A DNA stretch of 28,675 nucleotides from CALDSL01 sp039810245 (GCA_039810245.1 JBDHWQ010000029.1:1-28675), one strand, 5' to 3'. Numbered from the stretch's first letter, positions 7,114 through 15,266 are shown. Notes: generated by a model from the sequence alone, not told the origin. A program made the numbers and translations.

Positions 7114-8325
7114 ATGATGAATAATCCATCACAGCAAGGCAGTAAGCGGTCTTCCCGCATGGGTGGGCTCTCGCGCAACGTATGGGTGCTGACCCTGGTA
7201 TCGTTCTTCACCGATATTTCATCGGACATGGTCATCAACCTGATCCCGCTGTTCCTCACCGGCGTGCTCAAGCAGTCGACGGCGGTGGTAGGGGTGATTG
7301 AGGGCGTGGCGGAGACCACGGCCAGCCTGATGAAGATCTTCTCCGGCGGGCTGTCGGATAAGCTAGGCAAGCGCAAAGCGCTGGCGGTGCTGGGCTATGG
7401 GCTTTCGGCGCTGTCGAAACCCTTCCTGTACTTTGCCAGCACCTGGGGGATGGTGCTGGGCGTGCGCTTTGCCGACCGGCTGGGCAAGGGCGTGCGCACC
7501 GCGCCTAAAGAGGCGCTGCTGGCGGAGAGCGTGTCGAAGGAAAAACGCGGACTGGCGTTTGGCGTGCAGCGCGCCGGTGATACTGCCGGGGCCTTTTTGG
7601 GGCTGCTGATCGCCACGTTCATCATCTGGCGCACCGAGGCAAACCCCAACCTGCTCTCGCGCGAGACGTTCCAGTGGGTGGTGCTGGCCAGTATCATCCC
7701 CGGTGTGCTGGCGGTGCTGATCCTGTGGCTGGGCGCGCGCGACGTGGACGTGGCGCAGCCCAAGGGCGCGCCGGTGCTGAGCTTCAAAGGGCTCGACCGG
7801 CGGTTTCTCGCTTTTTTGGCGATTACGCTGCTGTTCACGCTGGGCAATTCATCGGACGCGTTTATCATCCTGCTGGGCAAAGACCGCGGGCTGACCGTGC
7901 TGCAGGTGATGGCCATGCTGCTGACCTTCAACGCCATCTACACCGTTCTGGCCGGGCCGGCCGGCGCGCTGTCCGACCGCATCGGGCGGCGTAAGTTGAT
8001 TCTGTTCGGCTGGCTGGCCTACGGGCTGATCTACCTGGGTTTTGCCCTGTCCAAAACCGGCACGGCAGTGTGGGTCTGGTTTGGGCTGTACGGCATCTAC
8101 TATGCCATGACCGAAGGCGCGGGCAAGGCGCTGATCGCCGACCTGGTGCCGCAGGAAAAGCGCGGCACGGCTTACGGGCTGTACGCGGCGGCGGTGGGGC
8201 TGGCGGCTTTCCCGGCTTCGGCCATCGCCGGTGTGCTCTGGACCAGCTTTGGCGCGGCATCTACCTTCTATTTCGGCGCCGGGCTGGCGCTGCTGGCCGG
8301 AGTGCTGTTCTGGCGCATGGTGTGA
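7114..8325 (+). CDS. Major facilitator superfamily (MFS) transporter
   Basis: This 403-residue polytopic membrane protein has about twelve hydrophobic segments in two halves joined by a short cytoplasmic loop near the middle. The MFS loop 2-3 signature appears as G-G-L-S-D-K-L-G-K-R-K (about 78-88) and is repeated in the second half as G-A-L-S-D-R-I-G-R-R-K. A further conserved stretch is D-R-L-G-K-G-V-R-T-A-P-K-E-A-L. The substrate cannot be told from sequence; drug or metabolite export is typical of such small MFS proteins. Two adjacent ATG codons (7114, 7117) follow AGG at 7103. It is the last gene of the rightward unit with the upstream lipoprotein, and a strong hairpin follows its stop. 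Confidence 0.93.
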   Translation: MMNNPSQQGSKRSSRMGGLSRNVWVLTLVSFFTDISSDMVINLIPLFLTGVLKQSTAVVGVIEGVAETTASLMKIFSGGLSDKLGKRKALAVLGYGLSALSKPFLYFASTWGMVLGVRFADRLGKGVRTAPKEALLAESVSKEKRGLAFGVQRAGDTAGAFLGLLIATFIIWRTEANPNLLSRETFQWVVLASIIPGVLAVLILWLGARDVDVAQPKGAPVLSFKGLDRRFLAFLAITLLFTLGNSSDAFIILLGKDRGLTVLQVMAMLLTFNAIYTVLAGPAGALSDRIGRRKLILFGWLAYGLIYLGFALSKTGTAVWVWFGLYGIYYAMTEGAGKALIADLVPQEKRGTAYGLYAAAVGLAAFPASAIAGVLWTSFGAASTFYFGAGLALLAGVLFWRMV

Positions 8326-8339
8326 TACGGAAGATGATG

Positions 8340-8385
8340 GGTGCATAGATTGCTGCCAACCTTGGCTGGCAGCAATCTATGCACC
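8340..8385. terminator. Bidirectional 19-bp hairpin between convergent genes
   Basis: GGTGCATAGATTGCTGCCA (8340-8358) pairs perfectly with 8367-8385 around an 8 nt loop. It lies between the stop of the MFS gene and the stop of the convergent regulator gene. There is no T-tract on either side, so it may end transcription with help from Rho or act as a 3'-end protecting structure. Confidence 0.8.
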
Positions 8386-8398
8386 TATTCGGTGTAGA

Positions 8399-9079
8399 TC
8401 AGGGGAACAGCCGGCGGGCTTTGACTTCGGCCACGGCGTCCGGGCGGTAGCGGTAGAGCTGCGCGGGGCGGCCCTCGGCGGCCCGGCGCTGTGATGGGGT
8501 CGGCTCGATAATGCCAGCCTGCAGGATGCGGCGGCGGAAGTTGCGCTTGTCCAGGTGCTCGCCCAGTACCATCTCGTAGGTGCGCTGTAATTCTGACAGG
8601 GTGAAGACCTCTGGCAGCAGCTCGAAGCCCGCGGCGCTGTACTCCAGCTTGTAGCGCAGGCGGCGCACCGCGTAGGCCAGCATCCCGGCGTAGTCCAGCG
8701 CCAGGGCAGGGGGTTCGTCCACCGGGAACCAGCGCGCGGCTGCATCCGGGCTGCAGAAGGCGTCAAAGGGGATCAATGCAAAATAGACCACCGAGATCAC
8801 GCGCCCGTGCGGGTCGCGTTCCGGGTCGCCGTAGGTGTATAGCTGCTCCAGAAAGGTGCGCGGGCGGCAAATGAAACGTGACAGGCACACGCTGGCGCTT
8901 TCTTCCAGCGACAGGACGGGGGTCACGCGGCTGCCGGGCGGCGCCCAGGCCGGGTCCGGCGCTGCGCTGGCAGGTTCGAGCAGCACCTGCAAGCGCTGTT
9001 CGCGCAGGCTGAAGACCACCACCCGCACCTCAATCGCGCATTCCGCGCTCCCCGCCGGCGAACCGTGTTGTGCTGCCAT
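8399..9079 (-). CDS. nrtR: NrtR-like transcriptional regulator (degenerate Nudix domain plus winged helix)
   Basis: The 226-residue protein matches the NrtR pattern: an N-terminal Nudix-like domain (about 16-145) with the conserved E-Q-L-Y-T-Y-G-D-P-x-R-D-P-x-G-R-V-I-S-V segment, and a C-terminal winged helix with F-T-L-S-E-L-Q-R-T-Y-E and L-D-K-R-N-F-R-R-R. The Nudix box itself has lost the R-E-x-x-E-E core: E-E-S-A-S-V-C-L-S-R stands in its place, so hydrolysis is not expected. Known NrtR proteins sense ADP-ribose-type ligands and repress NAD-related or sugar-utilisation genes. No NAD gene is in this window. It is divergent from the CBM9-like lipoprotein, with overlapping promoter space, so it may regulate that gene or itself. 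The ATG at 9079 has no SD. Confidence 0.85.
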   Translation of the reverse strand: MAAQHGSPAGSAECAIEVRVVVFSLREQRLQVLLEPASAAPDPAWAPPGSRVTPVLSLEESASVCLSRFICRPRTFLEQLYTYGDPERDPHGRVISVVYFALIPFDAFCSPDAAARWFPVDEPPALALDYAGMLAYAVRRLRYKLEYSAAGFELLPEVFTLSELQRTYEMVLGEHLDKRNFRRRILQAGIIEPTPSQRRAAEGRPAQLYRYRPDAVAEVKARRLFP

Positions 9080-9087
9080 CTGCCGCC

Positions 9088-9093
9088 ATTATA
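9088..9093 (-). promoter_or_regulatory. Putative -10 box TATAAT for the NrtR-like gene
   Basis: Read leftward, TATAAT ends 8 nt before the ATG at 9079, which would give a leaderless or 1-2 nt leader mRNA. No SD is present. The -35 is not recognisable. Confidence 0.5.
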
Positions 9094-9098
9094 GCCCG

Positions 9099-9127
9099 TT
9101 TTCCGCGCTTTGTTCGCGCTGTATAAT
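9099..9127 (+). promoter_or_regulatory. Promoter of the CBM9-like lipoprotein gene
   Basis: A perfect TATAAT at 9122-9127 lies 17 bp after a weak -35 (TTTTCC, 9099-9104). The start codon is 34 nt beyond the -10 and has a GAGG ribosome-binding site at 9151-9154. The promoter is within 30 bp of the oppositely directed -10 box, so one bound regulator could affect both genes. Confidence 0.6.
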
Positions 9128-9161
9128 GGAGATGCATCCGATATAACCGTGAGGCTGCCAA

Positions 9162-10349
9162 ATGAAGACCAATTTCCGCGCCCTGATCGTCCTGGCCGCG
9201 CTGCTGGGCAGCGCGCTGGCCTGTAACCTGCCTTCTGACAGCGTGCAAATCTTCCCGACGCAGGAAGGAACGCCCGCCAACAGCACGCTGCCGGCGCAGC
9301 CGCCATTTACCCCGGCGGCTACCCAACCGGCCGCCACGCTTGCCGCCACCCAGCCCCCCAATGCCACCCCACCACCCACGGTGACAGCGGTACTGCCGCA
9401 GCCGAGCGAGCCGCCGGATACCCCCACGCCTTCGCAGACCCCGGCCGGGCCGACCAGCACCCCCCCACCGACCATCACCAGCGGGCCGACGGCCACGCTT
9501 ACGCGATCGCCGGTGCCATCCGCTACATTCACCGCCACGCGCTCGCTGACGCCCAGCCAGACGCCGACGCGCACGCTTACCCCAGTGCCTGGCACACGCA
9601 CGGCAACCAACACCCCACCGCCCACGGTGACGCCTGTTAAAACCCAGCCAGCTACGGCTACTCCGGTCAACACGCTGGCGCCATCCGCAACCAGCGCGGC
9701 CAGCGGCCGGCAGGTGAGCGTGGCCAGCTATTTCAGCATCCCGCCAGTGCTGGATGGCATCTGGGACGAGTGGCATGAACGCTCGACTGAGTACCCGGCG
9801 CGCTCGCTGGTGTACGGCGGCAATGAGTGGGTAGGCGCGGATGACCTGGAAGCATCCTACCGCGTGGCGTGGGACGCCAATTACCTGTACCTGGCAATGA
9901 AGGTCAAGGATGACGTGTACGCGCAGAACGCCAGCGGCAGCGAGCTGTACCTGGGCGACAGCCTGGAGCTGCTGCTGGACACCAACCTGCAGGGCGACCT
10001 GGCCGACCGCGCGCTGAGCGCGGATGACTTCCAGCTCGGTTTCTCCGGCGGGCTGGGTGACGTGAACGGAGTCAAAGAAGCTTACCTGTGGTTCCCACGC
10101 GATCGCGCCGGGTCGCAGGGCGGGGTGACGATCGCCGCGGTGCGGCAGGGTGGGGTGACGCGCATCGAAGCCGCCATCCCGTGGAGCGTGTTTGGCGTGA
10201 CGCCGGCGGCCGGGCAGCGCTATGGCTTCGCTATTTCGGCCTCGGACAATGACGACACCGGGCGCAACGTGCAGCAGAGCATGGTTTCATCCACGCCCGG
10301 GCGCGTGCTGGTTGACCCCACCACATGGGGCGAGCTGCAGCTGAAATAA
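9162..10349 (+). CDS. Lipoprotein with Pro/Thr-rich linker and CBM9-like domain
   Basis: The 395-residue product has a signal peptide ending A-L-A-C with C21; this is an imperfect lipobox, since alanine replaces the usual leucine at -3. Residues about 45-180 are a low-complexity linker very rich in Pro, Thr and Ala, which spaces the domain from the membrane and may be glycosylated. The C-terminal region (about 185-395) looks like a family 9 carbohydrate-binding/DOMON-type beta-sandwich: I-P-P-V-L-D-G-I-W-D-E-W, A-W-D-A-N-Y-L-Y-L-A-M-K-V-K-D-D, D-S-L-E-L-L-L-D-T and R-I-E-A-A-I-P-W-S-V-F-G. A role in surface binding of polysaccharide is inferred. The start is supported by GAGG 7 nt upstream. 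The gene ends 4 bp before a terminator hairpin. Confidence 0.85.
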   Translation: MKTNFRALIVLAALLGSALACNLPSDSVQIFPTQEGTPANSTLPAQPPFTPAATQPAATLAATQPPNATPPPTVTAVLPQPSEPPDTPTPSQTPAGPTSTPPPTITSGPTATLTRSPVPSATFTATRSLTPSQTPTRTLTPVPGTRTATNTPPPTVTPVKTQPATATPVNTLAPSATSAASGRQVSVASYFSIPPVLDGIWDEWHERSTEYPARSLVYGGNEWVGADDLEASYRVAWDANYLYLAMKVKDDVYAQNASGSELYLGDSLELLLDTNLQGDLADRALSADDFQLGFSGGLGDVNGVKEAYLWFPRDRAGSQGGVTIAAVRQGGVTRIEAAIPWSVFGVTPAAGQRYGFAISASDNDDTGRNVQQSMVSSTPGRVLVDPTTWGELQLK

Positions 10350-10353
10350 ACAC

Positions 10354-10397
10354 TTGGGATTGCGTACCGCGCGCGGCACGCAATCCCAACTGTATTT
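10354..10397. terminator. 12-bp hairpin terminator between convergent genes
   Basis: TTGGGATTGCGT (10354-10365) and ACGCAATCCCAA (10378-10389) are perfect complements, and the 12 nt loop contains the self-complementary CCGCGCGCGG. The sequence continues CTGTATTTCT, a modest T-rich tail on the + strand. It separates the CBM9-like gene from the convergent thioredoxin gene. Confidence 0.8.
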
Positions 10398-10400
10398 CTC

Positions 10401-11237
10401 TTAGAACAGCACCGTTGCAAGCTCGGCGCGGTACTGGCGTACCTCGGGGTCTTCGGGGTCGAGCAGCTCGAGGATGGCAAGGAAGACGTGATGGGCGCGG
10501 CCACCGCGGTAGCGCTTATCGGCGCGCAGCACGTCCAGCAGGCCATCCAGGGCGGGCAGCAGGCTGCCGCGCGTTACTAGCCGCACCGCGCCGCTGAAGG
10601 CCGCATCGAGGTCGGTGTCGGTGGGCAGCGCATCTTCATGGTATGCCACGGTCGACTCAGCCAGGGGCAGCAGGCGCTGAGCGCTGGCGTAGAGCGGGCT
10701 TGCCGGGAAGTCTTTGAGCGTGTACAGCGCTTCGTGACCAGAACCCTGCGCCAGCAGCGCTTTGCTCAGTCCGAGTAGCGCGGTGGCGTTCTCCGGGGAC
10801 TGGTCGAGCACGTCACGGAAGGCGGCTTCTGCTTCGCTCCATTTGCGCAGCCCCAGGTAGCCTTCGGCTTTTTCTTCCAGCAGGCTGAGCGGGCTGGGCG
10901 GGGCCAGGCGGCTGAGGAATACGCGCACGCGCTCGGCCGGCTGCGCGCCGACGAACTCAGCCACCACCGCGCCTTCGGAAAATACCTTGACGGTAGGCAG
11001 GCTGCGCACACCGTAGCGGATCGCCAGGTTAGGGTTTTCATCCACATCCAGCTTGGCCAGGCGGAAGGCGCCGCTGGCTTCCTGGGTCATGCTTTCCAAC
11101 ATGGGGCCGAGCGAGCGGCAGGGCTTGCACCAATCCGCCCAGAAATAGACCACCACAGGGGTATTCTGCGAGTAGGATACTACCTCATACTCGAAGTCGT
11201 TTTCATTTACCTGAATAATAAAGTCTGATGACATCAT
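10401..11237 (-). CDS. Thioredoxin-domain protein with C-terminal TPR-like region (CnoX/YbbN-like)
   Basis: The 278-residue cytoplasmic protein has an N-terminal thioredoxin fold (about 8-110) with the active site W-C-K-P-C (C37, C40) and the cis-proline P81 in S-L-P-T-V. The C-terminal part (about 115-278) is helical with TPR-like periodicity (A-E-G-Y-L-G-L-R-K-W-S-E-A-E-A-A-F), the layout of CnoX/YbbN co-chaperones. Unlike E. coli YbbN, which lacks a functional C-x-x-C, this protein keeps both cysteines, so redox activity is expected. ATG codons occur at 11237 and 11234, after AGGTG in the leader. It lies 107 bp downstream of the wall-enzyme operon on the same strand and could be read from it or from its own promoter. 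Confidence 0.9.
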   Translation of the reverse strand: MMSSDFIIQVNENDFEYEVVSYSQNTPVVVYFWADWCKPCRSLGPMLESMTQEASGAFRLAKLDVDENPNLAIRYGVRSLPTVKVFSEGAVVAEFVGAQPAERVRVFLSRLAPPSPLSLLEEKAEGYLGLRKWSEAEAAFRDVLDQSPENATALLGLSKALLAQGSGHEALYTLKDFPASPLYASAQRLLPLAESTVAYHEDALPTDTDLDAAFSGAVRLVTRGSLLPALDGLLDVLRADKRYRGGRAHHVFLAILELLDPEDPEVRQYRAELATVLF

Positions 11238-11344
11238 GGTTTCACCTGTCTCCGGCCGGTAAGGCGTTAAGGATCGAGAATCCGGCCAGTTGGAAACATG
11301 ATACCGGGCGAATATAAGAATTGTGGTGGAATTTTATCAGGATA

Positions 11345-11776
11345 TTATTCGTCACCCTCATCGCCGCCCAGCATGGCCCCGGGCTGCTCTACACTGAGCA
11401 CCTCGCCGTGCAGGTTGACCACCACTTTGAAGCCCATCATGCCCAGGTAAGTGCGGCCTTCTTCCGGAATGCCGCTGTTGAGCAGGTTGTCAAACTGCTG
11501 GTCCATGTTTTTGAGCTGGTTGAGGATCATGGCGCGCGAGAAGACGTCTTCCTGGCCGAGCATGCGCGCGGTCTCGTCGGTGAGCAGGTCTTCTTTGCCC
11601 TTCATCTGCTGGATGAAGAATTCGAATACCTGGCGGTCGACTGTTTCGGACGAGATATGGCGGCGGAAGCCGGCGTCGTTGACCACGTACATGGCTTCAT
11701 CGCCCACGTAGGTAGTTTCGACGGGTTGGTCGTTTTCATCAACAATCAGGCCGGAGAATACGGCACGGTTGGCCAT
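11345..11776 (-). CDS. Unknown conserved-looking 143-residue cytoplasmic protein
   Basis: I do not recognise a family. The protein has no signal peptide or membrane segment. The N-terminal half reads like a small beta domain (S-G-L-I-V-D-E-N-D-Q-P-V-E, Y-V-G-D-E-A-M-Y-V-V). The middle is helical and acidic, followed by G-R-T-Y-L-G-M-M-G-F-K-V-V-V-N-L-H-G-E-V. The end is a Gly/Asp/Glu tail. The start at 11776 is supported by GGAAGGGA about 8 nt upstream. It lies 14 bp after the Tat-exported L,D-transpeptidase on the same strand, so it belongs to that operon and may serve wall metabolism from inside the cell, a guess from context only. Confidence 0.8.
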   Translation of the reverse strand: MANRAVFSGLIVDENDQPVETTYVGDEAMYVVNDAGFRRHISSETVDRQVFEFFIQQMKGKEDLLTDETARMLGQEDVFSRAMILNQLKNMDQQFDNLLNSGIPEEGRTYLGMMGFKVVVNLHGEVLSVEQPGAMLGGDEGDE

Positions 11777-11790
11777 GGGCTTATCCCTTC

Positions 11791-12876
11791 CTATTCAATG
11801 ACGACGGTGGTGCCTTCGTCTTCAGGGCGCTCGACGATTTGCTCGTGCGGCAAAACGATGGGGTAGCTCCAGCGGTAGAACCAGCGTGCGGCACTGGTGG
11901 GCAGGTTGATGCAGCCATGCGAGCGCGGGCTGCCAAAATCATTGTGCCAGTAGGTTCCGTGCAGCGAAACACCGCTTTCGGTCAAATAACACACCCAGGG
12001 GACGCCGGGCAGGTCAAAACCGGAGCCCACGCCCGGCTCGCCGGCCGCCATGTGCCGCGAGGGGCGCTTGCGGTTGGTGGTAAACGTGCCGGCGTGGGTG
12101 CGAAAGTCGCCGTCCTTGAAGCGCGCGCCGGTGGCGGTGCGGCTCATAAATACCGCGCGCTGGCCTTCGTAAGCGGTGACTACCTGATCTTTCAGGTTGA
12201 CATGAATGCGTTTCAGTCGCAGCGGCACGTCGGCGGAGATGGGGGCCAGGTCCTGGACGCTGAACACGCGCAGGTGCTCCGCGTTGACAAAATAATCATA
12301 CCCCTTTTTATCATCGCGCACGCGGTACATTTTCAGGCCGTCTTTGCCGGTCTCGATGCTGTACACCCAGTGGGTGGTGCCGTAGTACAGCCGGTAGGCC
12401 ACGCTGCTCAGGCTGCGGTACGAGCGGTAGGCTTCGGTGTACGGCACGGTAACTTCGGCCAGCCGGCCGGTTTTGCCAATGGAATCAATGACCCGGTTTT
12501 CCTGAACTTCTACCGGCTGGACGCCGCCTGAATACACGTAGCCTTCGCCATCGTTGACCACATACCACACACGGTTGTACTCGTCGGGCACCAGCCCCAG
12601 CGTGATGCCGGTGATGGGAATGATCAGGTCGAAGTAATAATGCTTGATGATCTTGCTGTCGAAGCTGGGCTTATCGCGCAGGGTGGTGCGGTTATTAAGC
12701 ACGCGTCCCAGGGTGCTGATTTCCTGGTTGGCCGGCCGGGGCGCGTCCAGCGCGAACAAGCGCTCCAGCCCGCGCCAGAAGGGCAGTGCCGCCACGCCAA
12801 GCACAGAAGCCCCGGCGCGCTGGAGAAATTCGCGGCGGGTGAGGAGCGTTCCCCGGTTGGCGCTGCTTCCACTCAT
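11791..12876 (-). CDS. Tat-exported YkuD L,D-transpeptidase
   Basis: This 361-residue enzyme starts with a twin-arginine signal: T-R-R-E-F-L-Q with R14-R15, followed by a hydrophobic run (A-S-V-L-G-V-A-A-L-P-F). It is therefore likely exported folded. A middle region (about 60-190) resembles an SH3-like module (T-T-L-R-D-K-P-S-F). The C-terminal YkuD domain (about 210-361) has an intact S-H-G-C-I-N-L active site, with H320 and C322, and an upstream S-L-H-G-T-Y-W-H. I chose the ATG at 12876 because the Tat motif then sits at the N-terminus and only 1 nt separates it from the stop of the preceding gene (12880-12878), which implies translational coupling. An upstream ATG at 12942 would overlap that gene. 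Confidence 0.92.
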   Translation of the reverse strand: MSGSSANRGTLLTRREFLQRAGASVLGVAALPFWRGLERLFALDAPRPANQEISTLGRVLNNRTTLRDKPSFDSKIIKHYYFDLIIPITGITLGLVPDEYNRVWYVVNDGEGYVYSGGVQPVEVQENRVIDSIGKTGRLAEVTVPYTEAYRSYRSLSSVAYRLYYGTTHWVYSIETGKDGLKMYRVRDDKKGYDYFVNAEHLRVFSVQDLAPISADVPLRLKRIHVNLKDQVVTAYEGQRAVFMSRTATGARFKDGDFRTHAGTFTTNRKRPSRHMAAGEPGVGSGFDLPGVPWVCYLTESGVSLHGTYWHNDFGSPRSHGCINLPTSAARWFYRWSYPIVLPHEQIVERPEDEGTTVVIE

Positions 12877-12877
12877 G

Positions 12878-14110
12878 TCAGTAATGCACGTTAACGATGG
12901 TTCCGATGGAGACAAAGTCGAATAACCAGGCCGCGTCGTCAACCGAAAAGTTGACGCAGCCGTGGCTCATGGGCGTGCCAAAATTGCTGTGCCAGTACGT
13001 ACCGTGCAGCCCGTAACCGCTGTAGAAATACATCACGTAGGGCACATTGGGCAGGTAATACCCCGGGCCGGCCATATCCGCGTAGCGGTACTTGACATAT
13101 ACGCTGTACTGCCCGGTGACGGTGGGGTGCTCGGCGGTGCCGGTAGAAACCACAAAGGTGCGCACCAGGGTTTCACCATCATAGGCCGCGGCGGTCTGGC
13201 TGCTCAGGTTGACGTCGATCCAGTGCTCGCCACTGGTGACTGGCACCTGCGGCTCGTACACCATCGCCGTGGGGTAAGGCTGTTGCGGACCGGTCACCTG
13301 GCCGGGCGCGGGTTGGTACGGCGAAATGGGGGTGATCTCGACAATGGGAATGCCATCCGGGCCAACCGGCCGGCTGGTGGGAACGGCCGTAGGCGCTTCG
13401 GTGGGGGCGGGCGGCTCGGTGGCGGGGAGCGCATCGGTTGGCGCGGGTGTAGCAGTGGGCGCAGACGTGGCGGTCGGCGCGCTGGTCAACACCCGGGCAA
13501 CCTCGGGCGCGATGGTGGCAGTCATTTGAGCTGCCGGCGCAGTGACGGTCAGGCTGGGCTTCATCAGGCTGAGGGGGTGCTCGGCGGAGTTTCTGCTGGC
13601 CAGCACCACGCCGGTGAGGGTCAGCGCCAGCACGCCCCCGGCGGCCAGGCACAGCACCACCACCAGCGCCAGCCAGCCAAACACCGGCTTTGACCGGCGC
13701 GCGCCGCGCCTCGCGGCGCGCAGCCGAGCAGTATCGCTCAGCAACGCGGGGGCCGCAATTTCGGCGGTGATATCCGTATCTGCGCTAACTGCCGCCGGTG
13801 ATGCAATCAGCACCGGGCCGGTGATTTCTTCACTGTCCGGGCCGGCTGCTTGTAAACGCTGGCGCGCCCACTCCAGGCCAGCGCGGGCGCGGCTGCTGCC
13901 CGGGTTGATGCTAAGCGCGCGTTCCAGGTAGGCCACACTCTCGGCCGGCGTACCCAGAGCGCCCAGCAGCAGCCAGGCCTGTTCCAGGTTGGGGTCCAGT
14001 CGCGCTGCTTCCAAGGCCCACTGGCGCGCGGCCGCGCGGCGTTTTTCGGTCAACGCTTGCTGGGCTTGCTGCAGGGCATCGCGGGCGGAGATGGGTGGTA
14101 GCGGGGTCAT
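12878..14110 (-). CDS. TPR-containing membrane-anchored YkuD L,D-transpeptidase
   Basis: The 410-residue protein has an N-terminal cytoplasmic region with TPR-like helices (about 9-90: A-R-Q-W-A-L-E-A-A-R-L-D-P-N, Y-L-E-R-A-L-S-I-N-P-G), one transmembrane helix (about 143-171), a Pro/Thr/Ala-rich spacer (about 210-300) and a YkuD domain (about 300-410). The catalytic box is intact: M-S-H-G-C-V-N-F with H383 and C385, and an upstream G-L-H-G-T-Y-W-H-S-N-F-G. It should crosslink peptidoglycan or tether proteins outside the membrane while its TPR binds a cytoplasmic partner, an unusual arrangement. The ATG at 14110 overlaps the stop of the amidase gene by ATGA; the longer frame upstream would overlap that gene and lacks TPR-like sequence. 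Confidence 0.92.
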   Translation of the reverse strand: MTPLPPISARDALQQAQQALTEKRRAAARQWALEAARLDPNLEQAWLLLGALGTPAESVAYLERALSINPGSSRARAGLEWARQRLQAAGPDSEEITGPVLIASPAAVSADTDITAEIAAPALLSDTARLRAARRGARRSKPVFGWLALVVVLCLAAGGVLALTLTGVVLASRNSAEHPLSLMKPSLTVTAPAAQMTATIAPEVARVLTSAPTATSAPTATPAPTDALPATEPPAPTEAPTAVPTSRPVGPDGIPIVEITPISPYQPAPGQVTGPQQPYPTAMVYEPQVPVTSGEHWIDVNLSSQTAAAYDGETLVRTFVVSTGTAEHPTVTGQYSVYVKYRYADMAGPGYYLPNVPYVMYFYSGYGLHGTYWHSNFGTPMSHGCVNFSVDDAAWLFDFVSIGTIVNVHY

Positions 14111-14958
14111 GGTTGGATGATGGGCTCGGCGGTTGGCTCGCTGGTGGGAACGGGCTGGCTGGGGATGCTCTCGTTGCGGATGTAGCACAGGATACCGTCT
14201 GAGACGCCCTGAGCCACCATTTCATACTGGTTGACGAGGATATCGCGGTCGAGGTTGAGGAAGCCGGTCTCGATGATGGCCGCGGTGGTGTTCTTATTGA
14301 TTTCGTCGAAGGCGTGGTAACTGGTCATATCCGGCGTGATGGTGTTGAAGTGGAACTTCATCTTGGTCACATCGGCATAACGCTGGGTGAGGCAGGCGGT
14401 GAGGCGTGAAGCCTTTTCCGGGTATGGGCTGGACATGGCCGCGGCTACCTTATAGCCGGTGGCATCGTTGTTGATGTACTGGCATGAGTCGTTGTGGATG
14501 GAAACCAGCGCGGTGGCCTGATACTGGTTCAGGCGCGGGTCTTTTTCCTGCAGCAGATCCACGTCATAGCCGGCGGCTTTGAGATTCTTTTCCACCTGCG
14601 TTGCGATGCGCAGGTTGACCTGCTCTTCGGTCAGTCCATCCGAGCAGACGGTGCCGGAATCATTGCCCCAGTGGCCGGAGACGATGCCGATGCGCGGGCG
14701 CGGCGGCGGCGTGGCGGTGGGCCAGTCGCCGGGCGGGACCTGCTGCCCGTTGCCGGGCTGCAGCGCAAGGAACATTTTATCCAGCAGATCATTCGAGAAC
14801 AGGTTGGCCGGCGTCCACAGGGTGAACAGGGTGGCCAGCACTACCGCCGCGCTGATAATGGTTTGCAGCGCGGTCAGGACGCCGGCGCGCGGAGCTTTGG
14901 CCGGGCGAGCGATCTCAGGAGTGGGTATTGCAGGGGGTGGAACGGTTTGAGGGTCCAT
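14107..14958 (-). CDS. N-acetylmuramoyl-L-alanine amidase (Amidase_3)
   Basis: This 283-residue zinc enzyme would cut the amide bond between muramic acid and the stem peptide. A Pro-rich cytoplasmic start is followed by one hydrophobic segment (about 27-48) and a Pro-rich spacer, then the Amidase_3 domain (about 88-270). Zinc ligands fit H96 (S-G-H-W-G), a glutamate at 111 or 112 (T-E-E-Q-V-N) and H155 (S-I-H-N-D); the catalytic glutamate fits E230 in I-I-E-T-G-F-L-N. It is the first gene of the leftward wall operon: its stop overlaps the start of the TPR-YkuD gene. No SD precedes the ATG, and a short leader is likely. Confidence 0.92.
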   Translation of the reverse strand: MDPQTVPPPAIPTPEIARPAKAPRAGVLTALQTIISAAVVLATLFTLWTPANLFSNDLLDKMFLALQPGNGQQVPPGDWPTATPPPRPRIGIVSGHWGNDSGTVCSDGLTEEQVNLRIATQVEKNLKAAGYDVDLLQEKDPRLNQYQATALVSIHNDSCQYINNDATGYKVAAAMSSPYPEKASRLTACLTQRYADVTKMKFHFNTITPDMTSYHAFDEINKNTTAAIIETGFLNLDRDILVNQYEMVAQGVSDGILCYIRNESIPSQPVPTSEPTAEPIIQP

Positions 14959-14969
14959 ATTGGGTTAGT

Positions 14970-14998
14970 AGAATAGTAACTTAAACCGGCGGTTAAAG
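14970..14998 (-). promoter_or_regulatory. Possible promoter of the amidase/L,D-transpeptidase operon
   Basis: Read leftward, TATTCT (14975-14970) lies 11 nt before the amidase ATG, with TTTAAC 17 bp upstream of it as a poor -35. The leader would be only about 4 nt and contains no SD. Confidence 0.35.
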
Positions 14999-15266
14999 GC
15001 AAGGAGATGATAGATGGTATGCAAGTTCCCTGCCATTTTGTTAACCCGGAAACGGCTGCGAGGATGCAGGCGGCCAGGGCGTGTTGCGGGTTAGAATGGC
15101 GCGCGGCAGGAAAACCAACTGCCGGGGGAGTTAGAAGGGGGTGCGAGAATGAATGTTAATCCTCAAATTTCCGGAAATCGTTTGATCGAATGCCCTTGAA
15201 GCCTCGCCCCTACACTTTTTTAGTCCGAACATTTTTGGTATCTGGTCCCAGAACCATAACCATGCC

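Noticed and set aside
9280..9720. Tandem-looking C/A-rich DNA in the CBM9-like lipoprotein that suggests a repeat array
   Set aside because: The copies are irregular Pro/Thr codons of a linker, without fixed unit length or spacers; not a CRISPR or minisatellite.
15149..15199. A 16-codon frame with a purine-rich sequence upstream in the 14959-15326 gap
   Set aside because: Too short, no promoter directly before it, and no recognisable peptide type. It is mentioned in the intergenic entry but not called as a gene.
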